From Belnapia sp. F-4-1 (lineage in GTDB: Bacteria; Pseudomonadota; Alphaproteobacteria; Acetobacterales; Acetobacteraceae): a stretch of 64,000 nt of DNA. The stretch covers positions 1,694,819 to 1,758,818 of the forward strand of contig NZ_KN676113.1 in NCBI RefSeq assembly GCF_000802185.1, read 5' to 3'. The number at the start of each line of letters is the position of its first letter. Positions within the stretch are counted from its first letter, which is position 1. Of the stretch, positions 26,830-34,316 are shown piece by piece. The notes under the pieces were generated by a model. The model did not search any database. It saw nothing but the letters and a program-made list of their open reading frames with translations, and had not been told where the DNA came from. Position numbers and translations under genes: made by a program.

Positions 26830-27266
26830 GGCTCTTCACCATCGGCTATGAGGAGACGGTGCCGACGCGGCTGATCGAGGCGCTGCGCGGCGCCGGCGTC
26901 ACCACCCTGGTCGATGTGCGGGCGCTGGCGAACAGCCGGAAGCCGGGCTTCGCCAAGACGGCGCTCTCCGCGGCGCTGGCCGAGGCCGGCATCGGCTACC
27001 GGCATGTGAAGGCGCTCGGCACCCCGGCCGAAGGGCGGGCGGCGGTGCGCGCCGGGCGACCGGGGGAGATGCGGCGGATCTTCGGCGCGCATCTGGCAGG
27101 CGTGGAGGCGCAGGCGGCGCTGGGAGCGCTCACGGAGCAAGCGCGGCGCGAAACGGTCTGCCTGCTATGCCTGGAAGCGGATCCGTCGCAGTGTCATCGG
27201 ACCTTGGTAGCGGAAGCGGTCACCGCCACATCCGGGGTCGCTGTTACGCATCTCCACCCGGCCTGA
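26826..27266 (+). CDS. DUF488 family protein
   Basis: A 146-residue protein of the DUF488 family: N-terminal LFTIGYE, TLVDVRALANSRKPGF, and the C-terminal VCLLCLEADPSQCHR with clustered cysteines. Function is unknown; the fold is predicted alpha/beta, and the Cys/His cluster suggests a redox or nucleic-acid role, which is unproven. Its GTG start overlaps the maeB stop (GTGA), so translation is coupled to malic enzyme. Confidence 0.92.
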   Translation: MRLFTIGYEETVPTRLIEALRGAGVTTLVDVRALANSRKPGFAKTALSAALAEAGIGYRHVKALGTPAEGRAAVRAGRPGEMRRIFGAHLAGVEAQAALGALTEQARRETVCLLCLEADPSQCHRTLVAEAVTATSGVAVTHLHPA

Positions 27267-27283
27267 GGAAGGACCCTCCATCA

Positions 27284-27577
27284 ATGTCGCTCTGCCTCGT
27301 CCTGCATGACCTCGGCGCCGCCCCAGCCTCGGCCGAGAAGGTGTTCTTCGAGGCGATCTTCGAGATCGCGCCGGAGCACTGGCCGATCACGCCGCGGGCG
27401 GTGCTGGTCGCCACCGGCGTCTCCCCCGCCTATCTCCGCGACCACCTGCTGCGGGCGCTGAAGAAGGAGGATGCGCCGGATGTCGTGCTGACCATCACCC
27501 GCGTCCCGGCGGATGCGGCCTGGCACAACCTTTCGCAGGAAGGCGAGGCTTGGCTGCGCGACATGCTGGACGAGTAG
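27284..27577 (+). CDS. conserved hypothetical protein, 97 aa
   Basis: A small soluble alpha/beta protein beginning MSLCLVLHDLGAAPASAEKV and containing FFEAIFEIAPEHWPITPRAVLV, with an acidic end (WLRDMLDE). ATG 27284 is preceded by GGAAGGA at about ten bases. It is probably the third gene of the maeB transcript. I do not recognise the family. Confidence 0.68.
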   Translation: MSLCLVLHDLGAAPASAEKVFFEAIFEIAPEHWPITPRAVLVATGVSPAYLRDHLLRALKKEDAPDVVLTITRVPADAAWHNLSQEGEAWLRDMLDE

Positions 27578-27588
27578 GGAGGTCCCGC

Positions 27589-27669
27589 CTACGCCCGCCC
27601 CCGCATGTATCGCCGCTCCGGCCGGTAGGTGAGCCAATGACGGAGGCGGGTGAACAAGGTCTGGAACAT
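27589..27669 (-). CDS. possible arginine-rich microprotein, 26 aa
   Basis: A tiny frame (MFQTLFTRLRHWLTYRPER and seven more residues) with amphipathic, Arg-rich character and mostly G/C third positions. It vaguely resembles DUF1127-type small proteins. No good ribosome-binding site is seen and the evidence is thin. It is listed because the otherwise empty 250-bp gap between the 97-aa gene and coaBC has nothing else. Confidence 0.25.
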   Translation of the reverse strand: MFQTLFTRLRHWLTYRPERRYMRGRA

Positions 27670-27827
27670 GACCGATGATCCGGCGGGCTTGTGTTCAGCG
27701 AGGGGCGATGGGGTTCACCTATCGTAAGGAAACGGGTCCATCGCTGAAGCCACAATCACAGAAATGTGTTTCGCGTTCCTTTCCTGAGCCGCATCTGTGA
27801 CATTCCGAGACGGCTGCGAGACGAAAA

Positions 27828-29018
27828 TCAGCCGGACGCGGCAGCGATCCGGGTCGCCAGGCGCGCGGCCACCTCCACCTTCGCCATCTCCGGCCAGTCC
27901 TCGACGCCAGAATCGGTGACGAGGTGGATGCGGTTGGCATCGCCGCCCATCACCTCGCCAGAGACGTCGTTGGCGAGAATCCAATCGCAGCCCTTCCGCG
28001 CGCGCTTGGCGATGGCGTGCTCCACCACATGCTCGGTCTCGGCGGCGAAGCCGATGACGAGGCCGGGCCGCCGGGCATGGCGGGAGATGGTGGCCAAGAT
28101 GTCGGGATTCAGCGCCATGCTGAGGGAAGGGGCCTCGGCCCCGGGTTCCTTTTTCAGCTTCTGCGTCGCCTCCCGCGCCACGCGCCAGTCGGCGACGGCG
28201 GCGGCCATGACGGCGACATCGGCGGGCAAGGCGGCCTCGCAGGCGGCGAGCATCTCGCGGGCGGTCTCCACATGCACCGTCGTGACGCCGGGCGGGTCGG
28301 GCAGCGTCACCGGCCCGGCGACGAGGGTGACACGGGCGCCGAGCCTGGCCAGTGCCGCCGCGATCGCATGGCCCTGCTTGCCGCTGCTGCGGTTGGCGAT
28401 GTAGCGGACCGGGTCGATCGGCTCATGCGTCGGGCCGGAGGTGACGAGGGCGTAGCGGCCGGCGAGCGGCCCGGCCTCCGGGGCGAAGATCGCCTCGATG
28501 GCGGCGTGGATCTCGGCCGGCTCGGCGAGGCGGCCGGGGCCGCTCTCGGGCTCGGCCATGGCGCCCACGCCGGGGCCGACGACGCGGACGCCACGGCCCG
28601 TCAGCGCCGCCATGTTGGCGCGGGTCGCCGGATGCTCCCACATCGCCGTGTTCATGGCCGGTGCCACCAGCACTGGGGCGCGGGTCGCCAGCAGGATGGT
28701 GCCCGCCAGGTCGTCGGCCAGGCCCTGCGCCATCGTCGCCAGCATGTTGGCCGAGGCGGGGGCGACGACGACGAGGTCGGGCCAGCGGGCGAGGCGGATA
28801 TGGCCGATCTCCGCCTCCGCCGCCCAAAGGTCGTCATGCACGCGCTGCCCGGTGATGCCGGCCAGCGCCTCCTTGGTGACGAAGCGTGCGCCGCCTGCCG
28901 TCAACACGCCGGTGACGGCGGCGCCCGCCTTGCGCAGCAGCCGCGTCAGCTCCAGCACCTTGTAGGCGCTGATGCTGCCCGAGACGATCAGCAGGATGCG
29001 GCGGTCGGCGAGGCGCAT
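27828..29018 (-). CDS. coaBC: bifunctional phosphopantothenoylcysteine decarboxylase / phosphopantothenate-cysteine ligase
   Basis: A 396-residue CoA-biosynthesis enzyme. The N-terminal CoaC flavoprotein has VSGSISAYKVLEL, the catalytic His in IGHIRLARWPDL and the substrate clamp PAMNTAMWEHPATRANM. The C-terminal CoaB domain begins at about residue 188 (ALVTSGPTHEPIDPVRYI) with NRSSGKQG, and continues to CDWILANDVS. ATG 29018 has AGGTG at about nine bases; a GTG four codons upstream is the alternative. All key motifs are intact. Confidence 0.97.
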   Translation of the reverse strand: MRLADRRILLIVSGSISAYKVLELTRLLRKAGAAVTGVLTAGGARFVTKEALAGITGQRVHDDLWAAEAEIGHIRLARWPDLVVVAPASANMLATMAQGLADDLAGTILLATRAPVLVAPAMNTAMWEHPATRANMAALTGRGVRVVGPGVGAMAEPESGPGRLAEPAEIHAAIEAIFAPEAGPLAGRYALVTSGPTHEPIDPVRYIANRSSGKQGHAIAAALARLGARVTLVAGPVTLPDPPGVTTVHVETAREMLAACEAALPADVAVMAAAVADWRVAREATQKLKKEPGAEAPSLSMALNPDILATISRHARRPGLVIGFAAETEHVVEHAIAKRARKGCDWILANDVSGEVMGGDANRIHLVTDSGVEDWPEMAKVEVAARLATRIAAASG

Positions 29019-29154
29019 CGTCGGCGGCACCTATCGAAATCGGCCTCTGCCAGGGTGTCCTCCCGCGGCTTTGCCGCGGAAGGCTGTGCGAGGCCTTCGA
29101 AATTGAGCGAAATCGGGGTCCCCGCAACGCCGCGCAGCGGTGCGGTGGGGAGAA

Positions 29155-30033
29155 TCAGACAGGACGCTCGCCCTTCACCGTGACGCGGTTGCCGTAGCGG
29201 CGATGCGGCCAGTAGTCCCACATCGCCCGGTGCTGGGCGCAGCGGTTGTCCCAGAAGGCGACGGAGTTGGGCTGCCAGCGGAAGCGGCATTGGAAGAGCG
29301 GGTTCTCCATGTGCTCGTAGAGATAGCGCAGGATGCCCTCGCTCTCGTCGCGCGGGATGCCGAGGATGCGGGCGGTGAAGCCGCGGTTCACGTAGAGCGC
29401 CTTCTTCCCCGTCACCGGATGGGTGCGGATGACCGGGTGCTCCGCCCGCGGGTAGCTGGCCTTGTCGGCCACGCCGTCCTTGGCGAACATGCCGCGGTAG
29501 ACCGGCTCGCCGTCATGCAGGGCGGTGAGGCCCTCGAGATAGGCCTTCATCCGGTCCGACAACGCGTCATAGGCGGCATACATGCTGGCGAAGAGCGTGT
29601 CGCCGCCATTGGGCGGGCATTCCTTGATGTAGAGGATGGAGCCCAGCGGCGGCTCCTCGTCGCAGGAAACGTCGGAATGCCAGCCCTCGCCATTGGCGCG
29701 GACGGAATTGGCATCGGCCTTGATGACCATCAGCTCCGGGTGACCCGGCTCGTGCGGCGCGGCGGGGTGGAGATGGAGCGGGCCGAATTGCCGGCCGAAA
29801 TCGAGGTGCTGCTCCTGCGTCATCCGCTGGTCGCGGAAGAAGATGACGAGGTGTTCCGCAAGCGCCCGCTTGATCTCCTCCATCTGCCGCGCGGCGATGG
29901 GCTGGCCAAGATCGACGCCCTCGATCTCGGCGCCGATCACGGGCGTCAACCGGTCGAGGCGGATGGTCTCATAGGGCTCGCCCGCATTGCTGAGATGGCG
30001 GATGCGGGGGCCGTCCAGGGCGTTGAGGGACAT
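29155..30033 (-). CDS. TauD/TfdA family Fe(II)/2-oxoglutarate dioxygenase
   Basis: A 292-residue non-heme iron dioxygenase. The metal ligands are His119 and Asp121 (GWHSDVS) and a distal His near 268 (CAQHRAMWDY), with the 2-oxoglutarate-binding Arg about ten residues later (HRRYGNRVTV). The family includes taurine and 2,4-D dioxygenases; substrate cannot be read from the sequence, and no sulfonate transport genes are adjacent. It is on the same strand as coaBC, 136 bp upstream of it. Confidence 0.94.
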   Translation of the reverse strand: MSLNALDGPRIRHLSNAGEPYETIRLDRLTPVIGAEIEGVDLGQPIAARQMEEIKRALAEHLVIFFRDQRMTQEQHLDFGRQFGPLHLHPAAPHEPGHPELMVIKADANSVRANGEGWHSDVSCDEEPPLGSILYIKECPPNGGDTLFASMYAAYDALSDRMKAYLEGLTALHDGEPVYRGMFAKDGVADKASYPRAEHPVIRTHPVTGKKALYVNRGFTARILGIPRDESEGILRYLYEHMENPLFQCRFRWQPNSVAFWDNRCAQHRAMWDYWPHRRYGNRVTVKGERPV

Positions 30034-30104
30034 TGTTCTCGTTCCTTGGCGGGCCGTGTGGCCGGGGAGGCTAGCCCCCCGCGCTGCCGCCCGCCAAGTC
30101 CCGG

Positions 30105-30464
30105 CTATTCCTTGGCCGCCGCCTGACGGATCGCGGCGGCCAGCGCCTCCGGCTGGAAGGGTTTCGCCAGGAAGATCTCCCGCCGCTGCATCCGGTCGCG
30201 CATCTCCTCCGATGGCGCGCCGCTGATCAGGATGACGCCGACTTCCGGGTGCCTGGCCCGCGCCACGTCGGCCAGGTCGAAGCCGCTCAGCCCGCCGCCG
30301 AGGCGGATATCGGTCACCAGTACATCCGGCACCTGGCCGGCCCCCAGCAGGATCAGCGCGTCCTCGGCATTGGCGAGGCCCTGCACGTCGATACCGTCCT
30401 CGGCCAACCGGTCGGAAAGTACCATACGCAACAGCGCATCATCCTCGATCAGCAGAACCCGCAT
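30105..30464 (-). CDS. single-domain response regulator (receiver only)
   Basis: A 119-residue stand-alone receiver: MRVLLIEDD acidic pocket (Glu7, Asp8, Asp9), phosphoacceptor Asp52 (VLVTDIRLGGG), Ser81 and Lys101 (FLAKPF). There is no output domain. Such FixJ/CheY-like proteins often pair with hybrid or HWE-type kinases; a HWE kinase lies about 4 kb away but is not co-transcribed. GGAGG is only two bases before ATG 30464, so the true start could be a few codons upstream. Confidence 0.88.
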   Translation of the reverse strand: MRVLLIEDDALLRMVLSDRLAEDGIDVQGLANAEDALILLGAGQVPDVLVTDIRLGGGLSGFDLADVARARHPEVGVILISGAPSEEMRDRMQRREIFLAKPFQPEALAAAIRQAAAKE

Positions 30465-30614
30465 CGCCTCCGTCCTGTACAATAGTCCAGCCGCATGACA
30501 ACGGTTGGGCGGCCCCGGGGATCAGCCAGGTCAAAACGGGCCGGTTCATTCCATCCGCCCAGAGCATCCATGGCGCTCCGGCGGCGTTTCGTCCTGTCAC
30601 GAAAAGGAGGGTGG

Positions 30615-32270
30615 ATGACGGCGGGTAAGGCTTGGCTCGGGGCGTCGCTCGCCGCGCTGGCGGGGGCGGCGGTGATGCTGGCGGTTTTCGGCCTCGGCCC
30701 GCTCAATCCGCACAACCAGGGTTGGCTGCTGGCCGGGCCGCTGGGGCCGGACCCGGTGCAGCTCTGGCTCGGCTGGAGCTACTTCCGCGCGGCGCCCTGG
30801 CTGCTGCCGCCGGGTGCCAATCCGGATTACGGGATGGAGCTCGGCACGGCGATCTACTTCGCCGATGCCATCCCGCTGCTCGCCCTGGTGCTGAAGGCGC
30901 TGCGGGGGGTGGTGGAGGTGCCGCAATATGTCGGTCCCTGGCTGCTGGCCTGCGGGATCCTGCAAGGGCTGCTCGGCTGGCGGCTGGTCGGGCTTGCCAC
31001 GCGGAACATGCTGGCGCGGGTCTGCGGCGCGGGGCTGCTGGCCCTGCAGCCGATGCTGATCAACCGGATGGCGGGGCATACGCCACTCGCCGGGCAATGG
31101 CTGCTGCTCGCGGCGCTGCTGCTGGCGCTGGGGCGAGGGCAGGGGGCGTGGCACGCCCTGCGCTGGGCGGTGCTGCTGGCGGTGACGGCGCTGATCCACT
31201 CCTACCTGCTCGCCATGGCGATGCCGCTCTGGGCGGCGGATTGGCTGCGGCGGGCTTGGCTGGCGCGCGGCCGGGTGCTGGTCGCCGAGGCGGTGGGCGT
31301 GCCGCTGGCGGTGGCGGGGGCGCTCTGGACGGGCGGCTTCTTCCTGCTGCGCGGCGGCTACGATACCGGGCCGGGAAGCGGAGCCGGTGGCTACGGCACC
31401 TGGAATTTCGACCTCCTTGCCTATGCCGATGGCGGGCTCTGGTCCGGCCTGCTGCCCGACCTGCCCGATCCTGGCCATTGGGAAGCGGGGAGCAGCTATC
31501 TCGGCCTCGGTGGGCTGCTGCTGCTGCTGGCGGGGCTGGCGGCGCTGCTGCGCCGGCCGGTGGGCCTGCCGCGCCGGCTATGGCCGCTGGCAGCGGCGCT
31601 GCTCGCGCTGCTCGCCTTCGCCATCACCCCCCATGTGACGGTGGGAGGCAGAGGAGGGGTGCTCTTCGCCCTGCCGGACCGGGCGATGGCGGTCGCCGGC
31701 ATGCTGCGCAATGCGGAGCGGATGGTCTGGCCGCTCTCCTATGCGCTGATGCTCGGCGCCATCGCCCTGGTGACGCGGGCCTGGGGCGGCCGGCGCACGG
31801 GCTGGCTGCTGCTCGGCCTGCTGGCGCTGCAATGGGTGGATCTGCAGCCGGGCCTGGAGCGGCGGCATTCCTTCGCCACCGGGGCGCCGGCAGGGGTCCC
31901 GCAGCGGCTCTTCGACCCCTTCTGGGCCGAGGCGGCGGGCACCTATGCGCAGGTGCGGGCGGTGCCGGCCACCAATATGGGCGAGGGCTGGGAGTCCATC
32001 GCCCGCTTCGCCGCGCAGGCGGGATTGCCGACGGATTCCGTCTACATGGCCCGGGTGGACGAGGGCCGGGCCGCGGCGCTGCGGGCCAGGATGGCGGAGA
32101 TCCTCCGCTCCGGCGCCTATGAGCCCGGCACGCTCTACATCCTCCGCGATGCGGAGAGCCTGGCGCTGGCCGAGGCCTCGCATGACCCGGCGCGGGATGC
32201 GATCCTCACCGCGGATGGCTATCGGGTGCTGGCGCCCGGCTGGCGGGCGAGGCCGCTCGCGCGCCGCTGA
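30615..32270 (+). CDS. DUF6311-like polytopic membrane protein
   Basis: A 551-residue integral membrane protein. After TM1, a loop contains NPHNQGWLLAGPLGPDPVQL, LGWSYFRAAPWLLPPGANPDYG and YFADAIPLLALVLKAL. This pattern (large loop with aromatic/Pro/Gly-rich lumenal motif, then many TMs) matches uncharacterised DUF6311 proteins that look like GT-C type glycosyltransferases; no activity is established. A soluble C-terminal region (about 430-551) follows. GGAGG lies five bases before ATG 30615. A dehydrogenase gene follows 18 bases later. Confidence 0.78.
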   Translation: MTAGKAWLGASLAALAGAAVMLAVFGLGPLNPHNQGWLLAGPLGPDPVQLWLGWSYFRAAPWLLPPGANPDYGMELGTAIYFADAIPLLALVLKALRGVVEVPQYVGPWLLACGILQGLLGWRLVGLATRNMLARVCGAGLLALQPMLINRMAGHTPLAGQWLLLAALLLALGRGQGAWHALRWAVLLAVTALIHSYLLAMAMPLWAADWLRRAWLARGRVLVAEAVGVPLAVAGALWTGGFFLLRGGYDTGPGSGAGGYGTWNFDLLAYADGGLWSGLLPDLPDPGHWEAGSSYLGLGGLLLLLAGLAALLRRPVGLPRRLWPLAAALLALLAFAITPHVTVGGRGGVLFALPDRAMAVAGMLRNAERMVWPLSYALMLGAIALVTRAWGGRRTGWLLLGLLALQWVDLQPGLERRHSFATGAPAGVPQRLFDPFWAEAAGTYAQVRAVPATNMGEGWESIARFAAQAGLPTDSVYMARVDEGRAAALRARMAEILRSGAYEPGTLYILRDAESLALAEASHDPARDAILTADGYRVLAPGWRARPLARR

Positions 32271-32288
32271 CCTACGGGGGGACGAGCG

Positions 32289-33047
32289 ATGGATGTGAAG
32301 GGGATTGCGGCCGTGGTGACCGGCGGCGGCTCCGGCCTCGGCGCGGCGACGGCCGAGGCGCTGGCCGCGGCCGGTGCCCGCGTCGTGGTGATGGACCTGA
32401 AGCAGGAGGCGGCGGAGGCGGTCGCCGCCCGCATCGGCGGGGTGGCCGCGGCCGGCGACGTCGCCGACGAGGCGGCGGTGGGGGCGGCGGTGGAGGCCGC
32501 TGCGGCACTCGGGCCGCTGCGCCTTGCCGTGAGCTGCGCGGGCATCGCCCCGGCGGCGCGCGTGTCCGGGCGGCAGGGGCCGCATCCGCTCGGCCTGTTC
32601 GAGCAGGTGGTGCGGGTGAACCTCACCGGCACCTTCAACCTGCTGCGCCTGGCCTCGGCGCGGATGGCCTCGCTGGAGCCGCTGCCGACGGGGGAGCGCG
32701 GCCTCATCGTCAACACCGCCTCGATCGCCGCCTATGAAGGGCAGATCGGCCAGTGCGCCTATGCGGCGAGCAAGGCGGGTGTCGTCGGCCTCACCCTGCC
32801 GGCGGCGCGGGAGCTGGCGCGCTTCGGCATTCGGGTAATGACCATCGCGCCGGGGCTGATCGAGACGCCGATGCTGGCGGGCATGCCGGAGGAGGCGCGG
32901 GAGGCGCTGGGCCGCCTGCCACTCTTCCCCAACCGGCTGGGCCGGCCGGAGGAGGTGGCGGCGCTGGTTCTCGCCATCGTCGCCAACCCGCTGCTGAACG
33001 GCGAGACGATCCGGCTGGACGGGGCGCTGCGGCTGACCCCGTCATAG
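32289..33047 (+). CDS. short-chain dehydrogenase/reductase
   Basis: A classical SDR of 252 residues. The NAD(P)-binding motif TGGGSGLG spans 11-18; the catalytic set is Ser145, Tyr158 and Lys162 (YAASK), with CAGIAP at 83-88. An Asp after the second strand (VVMDL) suggests NAD preference. The overall pattern resembles 3-hydroxyacyl-CoA dehydrogenase type 2 (17-beta-HSD10-like) proteins, so a beta-oxidation substrate is plausible but unproven. It closely follows the DUF6311 gene. Confidence 0.93.
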   Translation: MDVKGIAAVVTGGGSGLGAATAEALAAAGARVVVMDLKQEAAEAVAARIGGVAAAGDVADEAAVGAAVEAAAALGPLRLAVSCAGIAPAARVSGRQGPHPLGLFEQVVRVNLTGTFNLLRLASARMASLEPLPTGERGLIVNTASIAAYEGQIGQCAYAASKAGVVGLTLPAARELARFGIRVMTIAPGLIETPMLAGMPEEAREALGRLPLFPNRLGRPEEVAALVLAIVANPLLNGETIRLDGALRLTPS

Positions 33048-33061
33048 TCAGCCGCCTCGGA

Positions 33062-33238
33062 TCAAGCCCTGGCGCTGTAGGCCGGGGCGGGGATGTGCTG
33101 GAGCGGCGGCAGGGTCGAGCCTGGGCGGCGCCAAGCCGGCGCTTCGGCATTGTCGCGCCATTGCGGGGTGCCGAAGCTGTTCTCGGCGCAACCCGGCAAG
33201 GCGGCGGCCAGCAGAAAGGCCAGGACCCAATAGCGCAT
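33062..33238 (-). CDS. micro-lipoprotein, 58 aa
   Basis: A short frame from ATG 33238 encoding a lipoprotein signal (MRYWVLAFLLAAALPGC) with the lipobox LPGC, so the mature chain starts at Cys17. A polar remainder contains FGTPQWRDNAEAPAWRR and ends AYSARA. AGGGATG lies seven bases upstream. It diverges from another micro-lipoprotein to the right. Function unknown; small outer-membrane lipoproteins of this size are common but poorly studied. Confidence 0.68.
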   Translation of the reverse strand: MRYWVLAFLLAAALPGCAENSFGTPQWRDNAEAPAWRRPGSTLPPLQHIPAPAYSARA

Positions 33239-33403
33239 GGCAGCATCCCTGTCAGAGCATTGCAGCTACCCTGACATACCAGCGTGCCACCTGTCCCTCC
33301 CGATTCGTCGCACGAACTTTTTTCCCGGCCGTAACGCACGGCAGGCGGAACCGAATCGGCCGCGCTGCGTAGGGACGCCGCTTCATGGCCGAAGGAGGAC
33401 CCG

Positions 33404-33523
33404 ATGCGCCAAGCCGTCCTGTTGATCCTAGCCGCCGTCAGCCTTGCCGGCTGCCTCAGCTTCAGCAGCAGCAACCCGAACCCGCCGCCGGCCGGCGCGG
33501 TGGTCGTGCCCAGCCGCTACTAG
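33404..33523 (+). CDS. micro-lipoprotein, 39 aa
   Basis: Encodes MRQAVLLILAAVSLAGC with lipobox LAGC, then a mature peptide of only 23 residues (LSFSSSNPNPPPAGAVVVP and SRY). GGAGG sits eight bases before ATG 33404, an excellent ribosome-binding site. The product would be a lipid-anchored peptide reminiscent of entericidin-like small lipoproteins in size only. Family unknown. Confidence 0.66.
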   Translation: MRQAVLLILAAVSLAGCLSFSSSNPNPPPAGAVVVPSRY

Positions 33524-33545
33524 GGCGGCTTCCGTTCGCACCGGC

Positions 33546-34316
33546 CTAGGGACCTCGCCTTAGCCCGTCGTCCGGCTGGGGCACATTACTCCGCCCGTGC
33601 GATGCCATCCGACCGGAGCCCGCCCCTGGCATCTCGGCCGCCTGGCGGGCCCAGGCCATGGCCTGCCCGGCGAAGGCCACGCCGGTGGGATCGACCGGCA
33701 GGCCTGCCGCGGCCAGGGCATCGATGGTCCAGGTGTTGCAGGTATAGCCGACCGAATAGATGATCGGTGACGCCAGGAAGACGCTGCCGGGGTAGGGGCC
33801 CTCCGCCAGGGCCTGCCACCGGCCACCGGGCAGTCGTCTCCAGCCCTGGTCGAGACTGCCTGCCAAGTATTCCTGCAAGCGATTCATCTGTCCTGCGGTG
33901 AGGGGGAGGCGGACGACATGCTCGGGTCCGAAGGCCACTTCCGGTGGGGTGGCGAGGGCGGTGAGGAGGATGGCCCCGGGCCCCGGCAGCAGGGCCCGCA
34001 GCAGCGCGAGCGGCGAGCGGTCCCGGTCGAGCAGCCAGCGCCGGTCGCCGAAGCCGAAGACCATCGTCGTCATGCCCGGAAAGTCCGCCGCCAGTGTTGC
34101 CAGGGCCGGGTGCAGCGGCGTCGGGCCGACCGGCAGGGCGATGTCGGTGTGCCAGTCACGCTCGACGACGGCGATGCCGGCGATGTGCGGGCCCGGATCG
34201 GGCGGCGGCAGCGCGGCGCAGCCGACGAGCGGAAGGCCCAGCAGCACGGCGCGCCGGCCGATGCCGCCTGACCCCGCCCCGGCGGCGCGCAGGCCGGCGC
34301 AGCCGACCGACCTCAT
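33546..34316 (-). CDS. DUF2459 family lipoprotein
   Basis: A 256-residue protein of the DUF2459 (TIGR02117) family, whose signature VVERDWHTDIALPV is near the mature N terminus; other family parts are GYTCNTWTIDALAAAG and FGFGDRRWLL. The N terminus (IGRRAVLLGLPLVGC) looks like a lipoprotein signal with an extended basic lead. Function unknown, though the family's His/Cys motif resembles that of some cell-wall or phospholipid hydrolases. Its start region overlaps the start of the divergent kinase gene by 56 bp. Confidence 0.86.
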   Translation of the reverse strand: MRSVGCAGLRAAGAGSGGIGRRAVLLGLPLVGCAALPPPDPGPHIAGIAVVERDWHTDIALPVGPTPLHPALATLAADFPGMTTMVFGFGDRRWLLDRDRSPLALLRALLPGPGAILLTALATPPEVAFGPEHVVRLPLTAGQMNRLQEYLAGSLDQGWRRLPGGRWQALAEGPYPGSVFLASPIIYSVGYTCNTWTIDALAAAGLPVDPTGVAFAGQAMAWARQAAEMPGAGSGRMASHGRSNVPQPDDGLRRGP

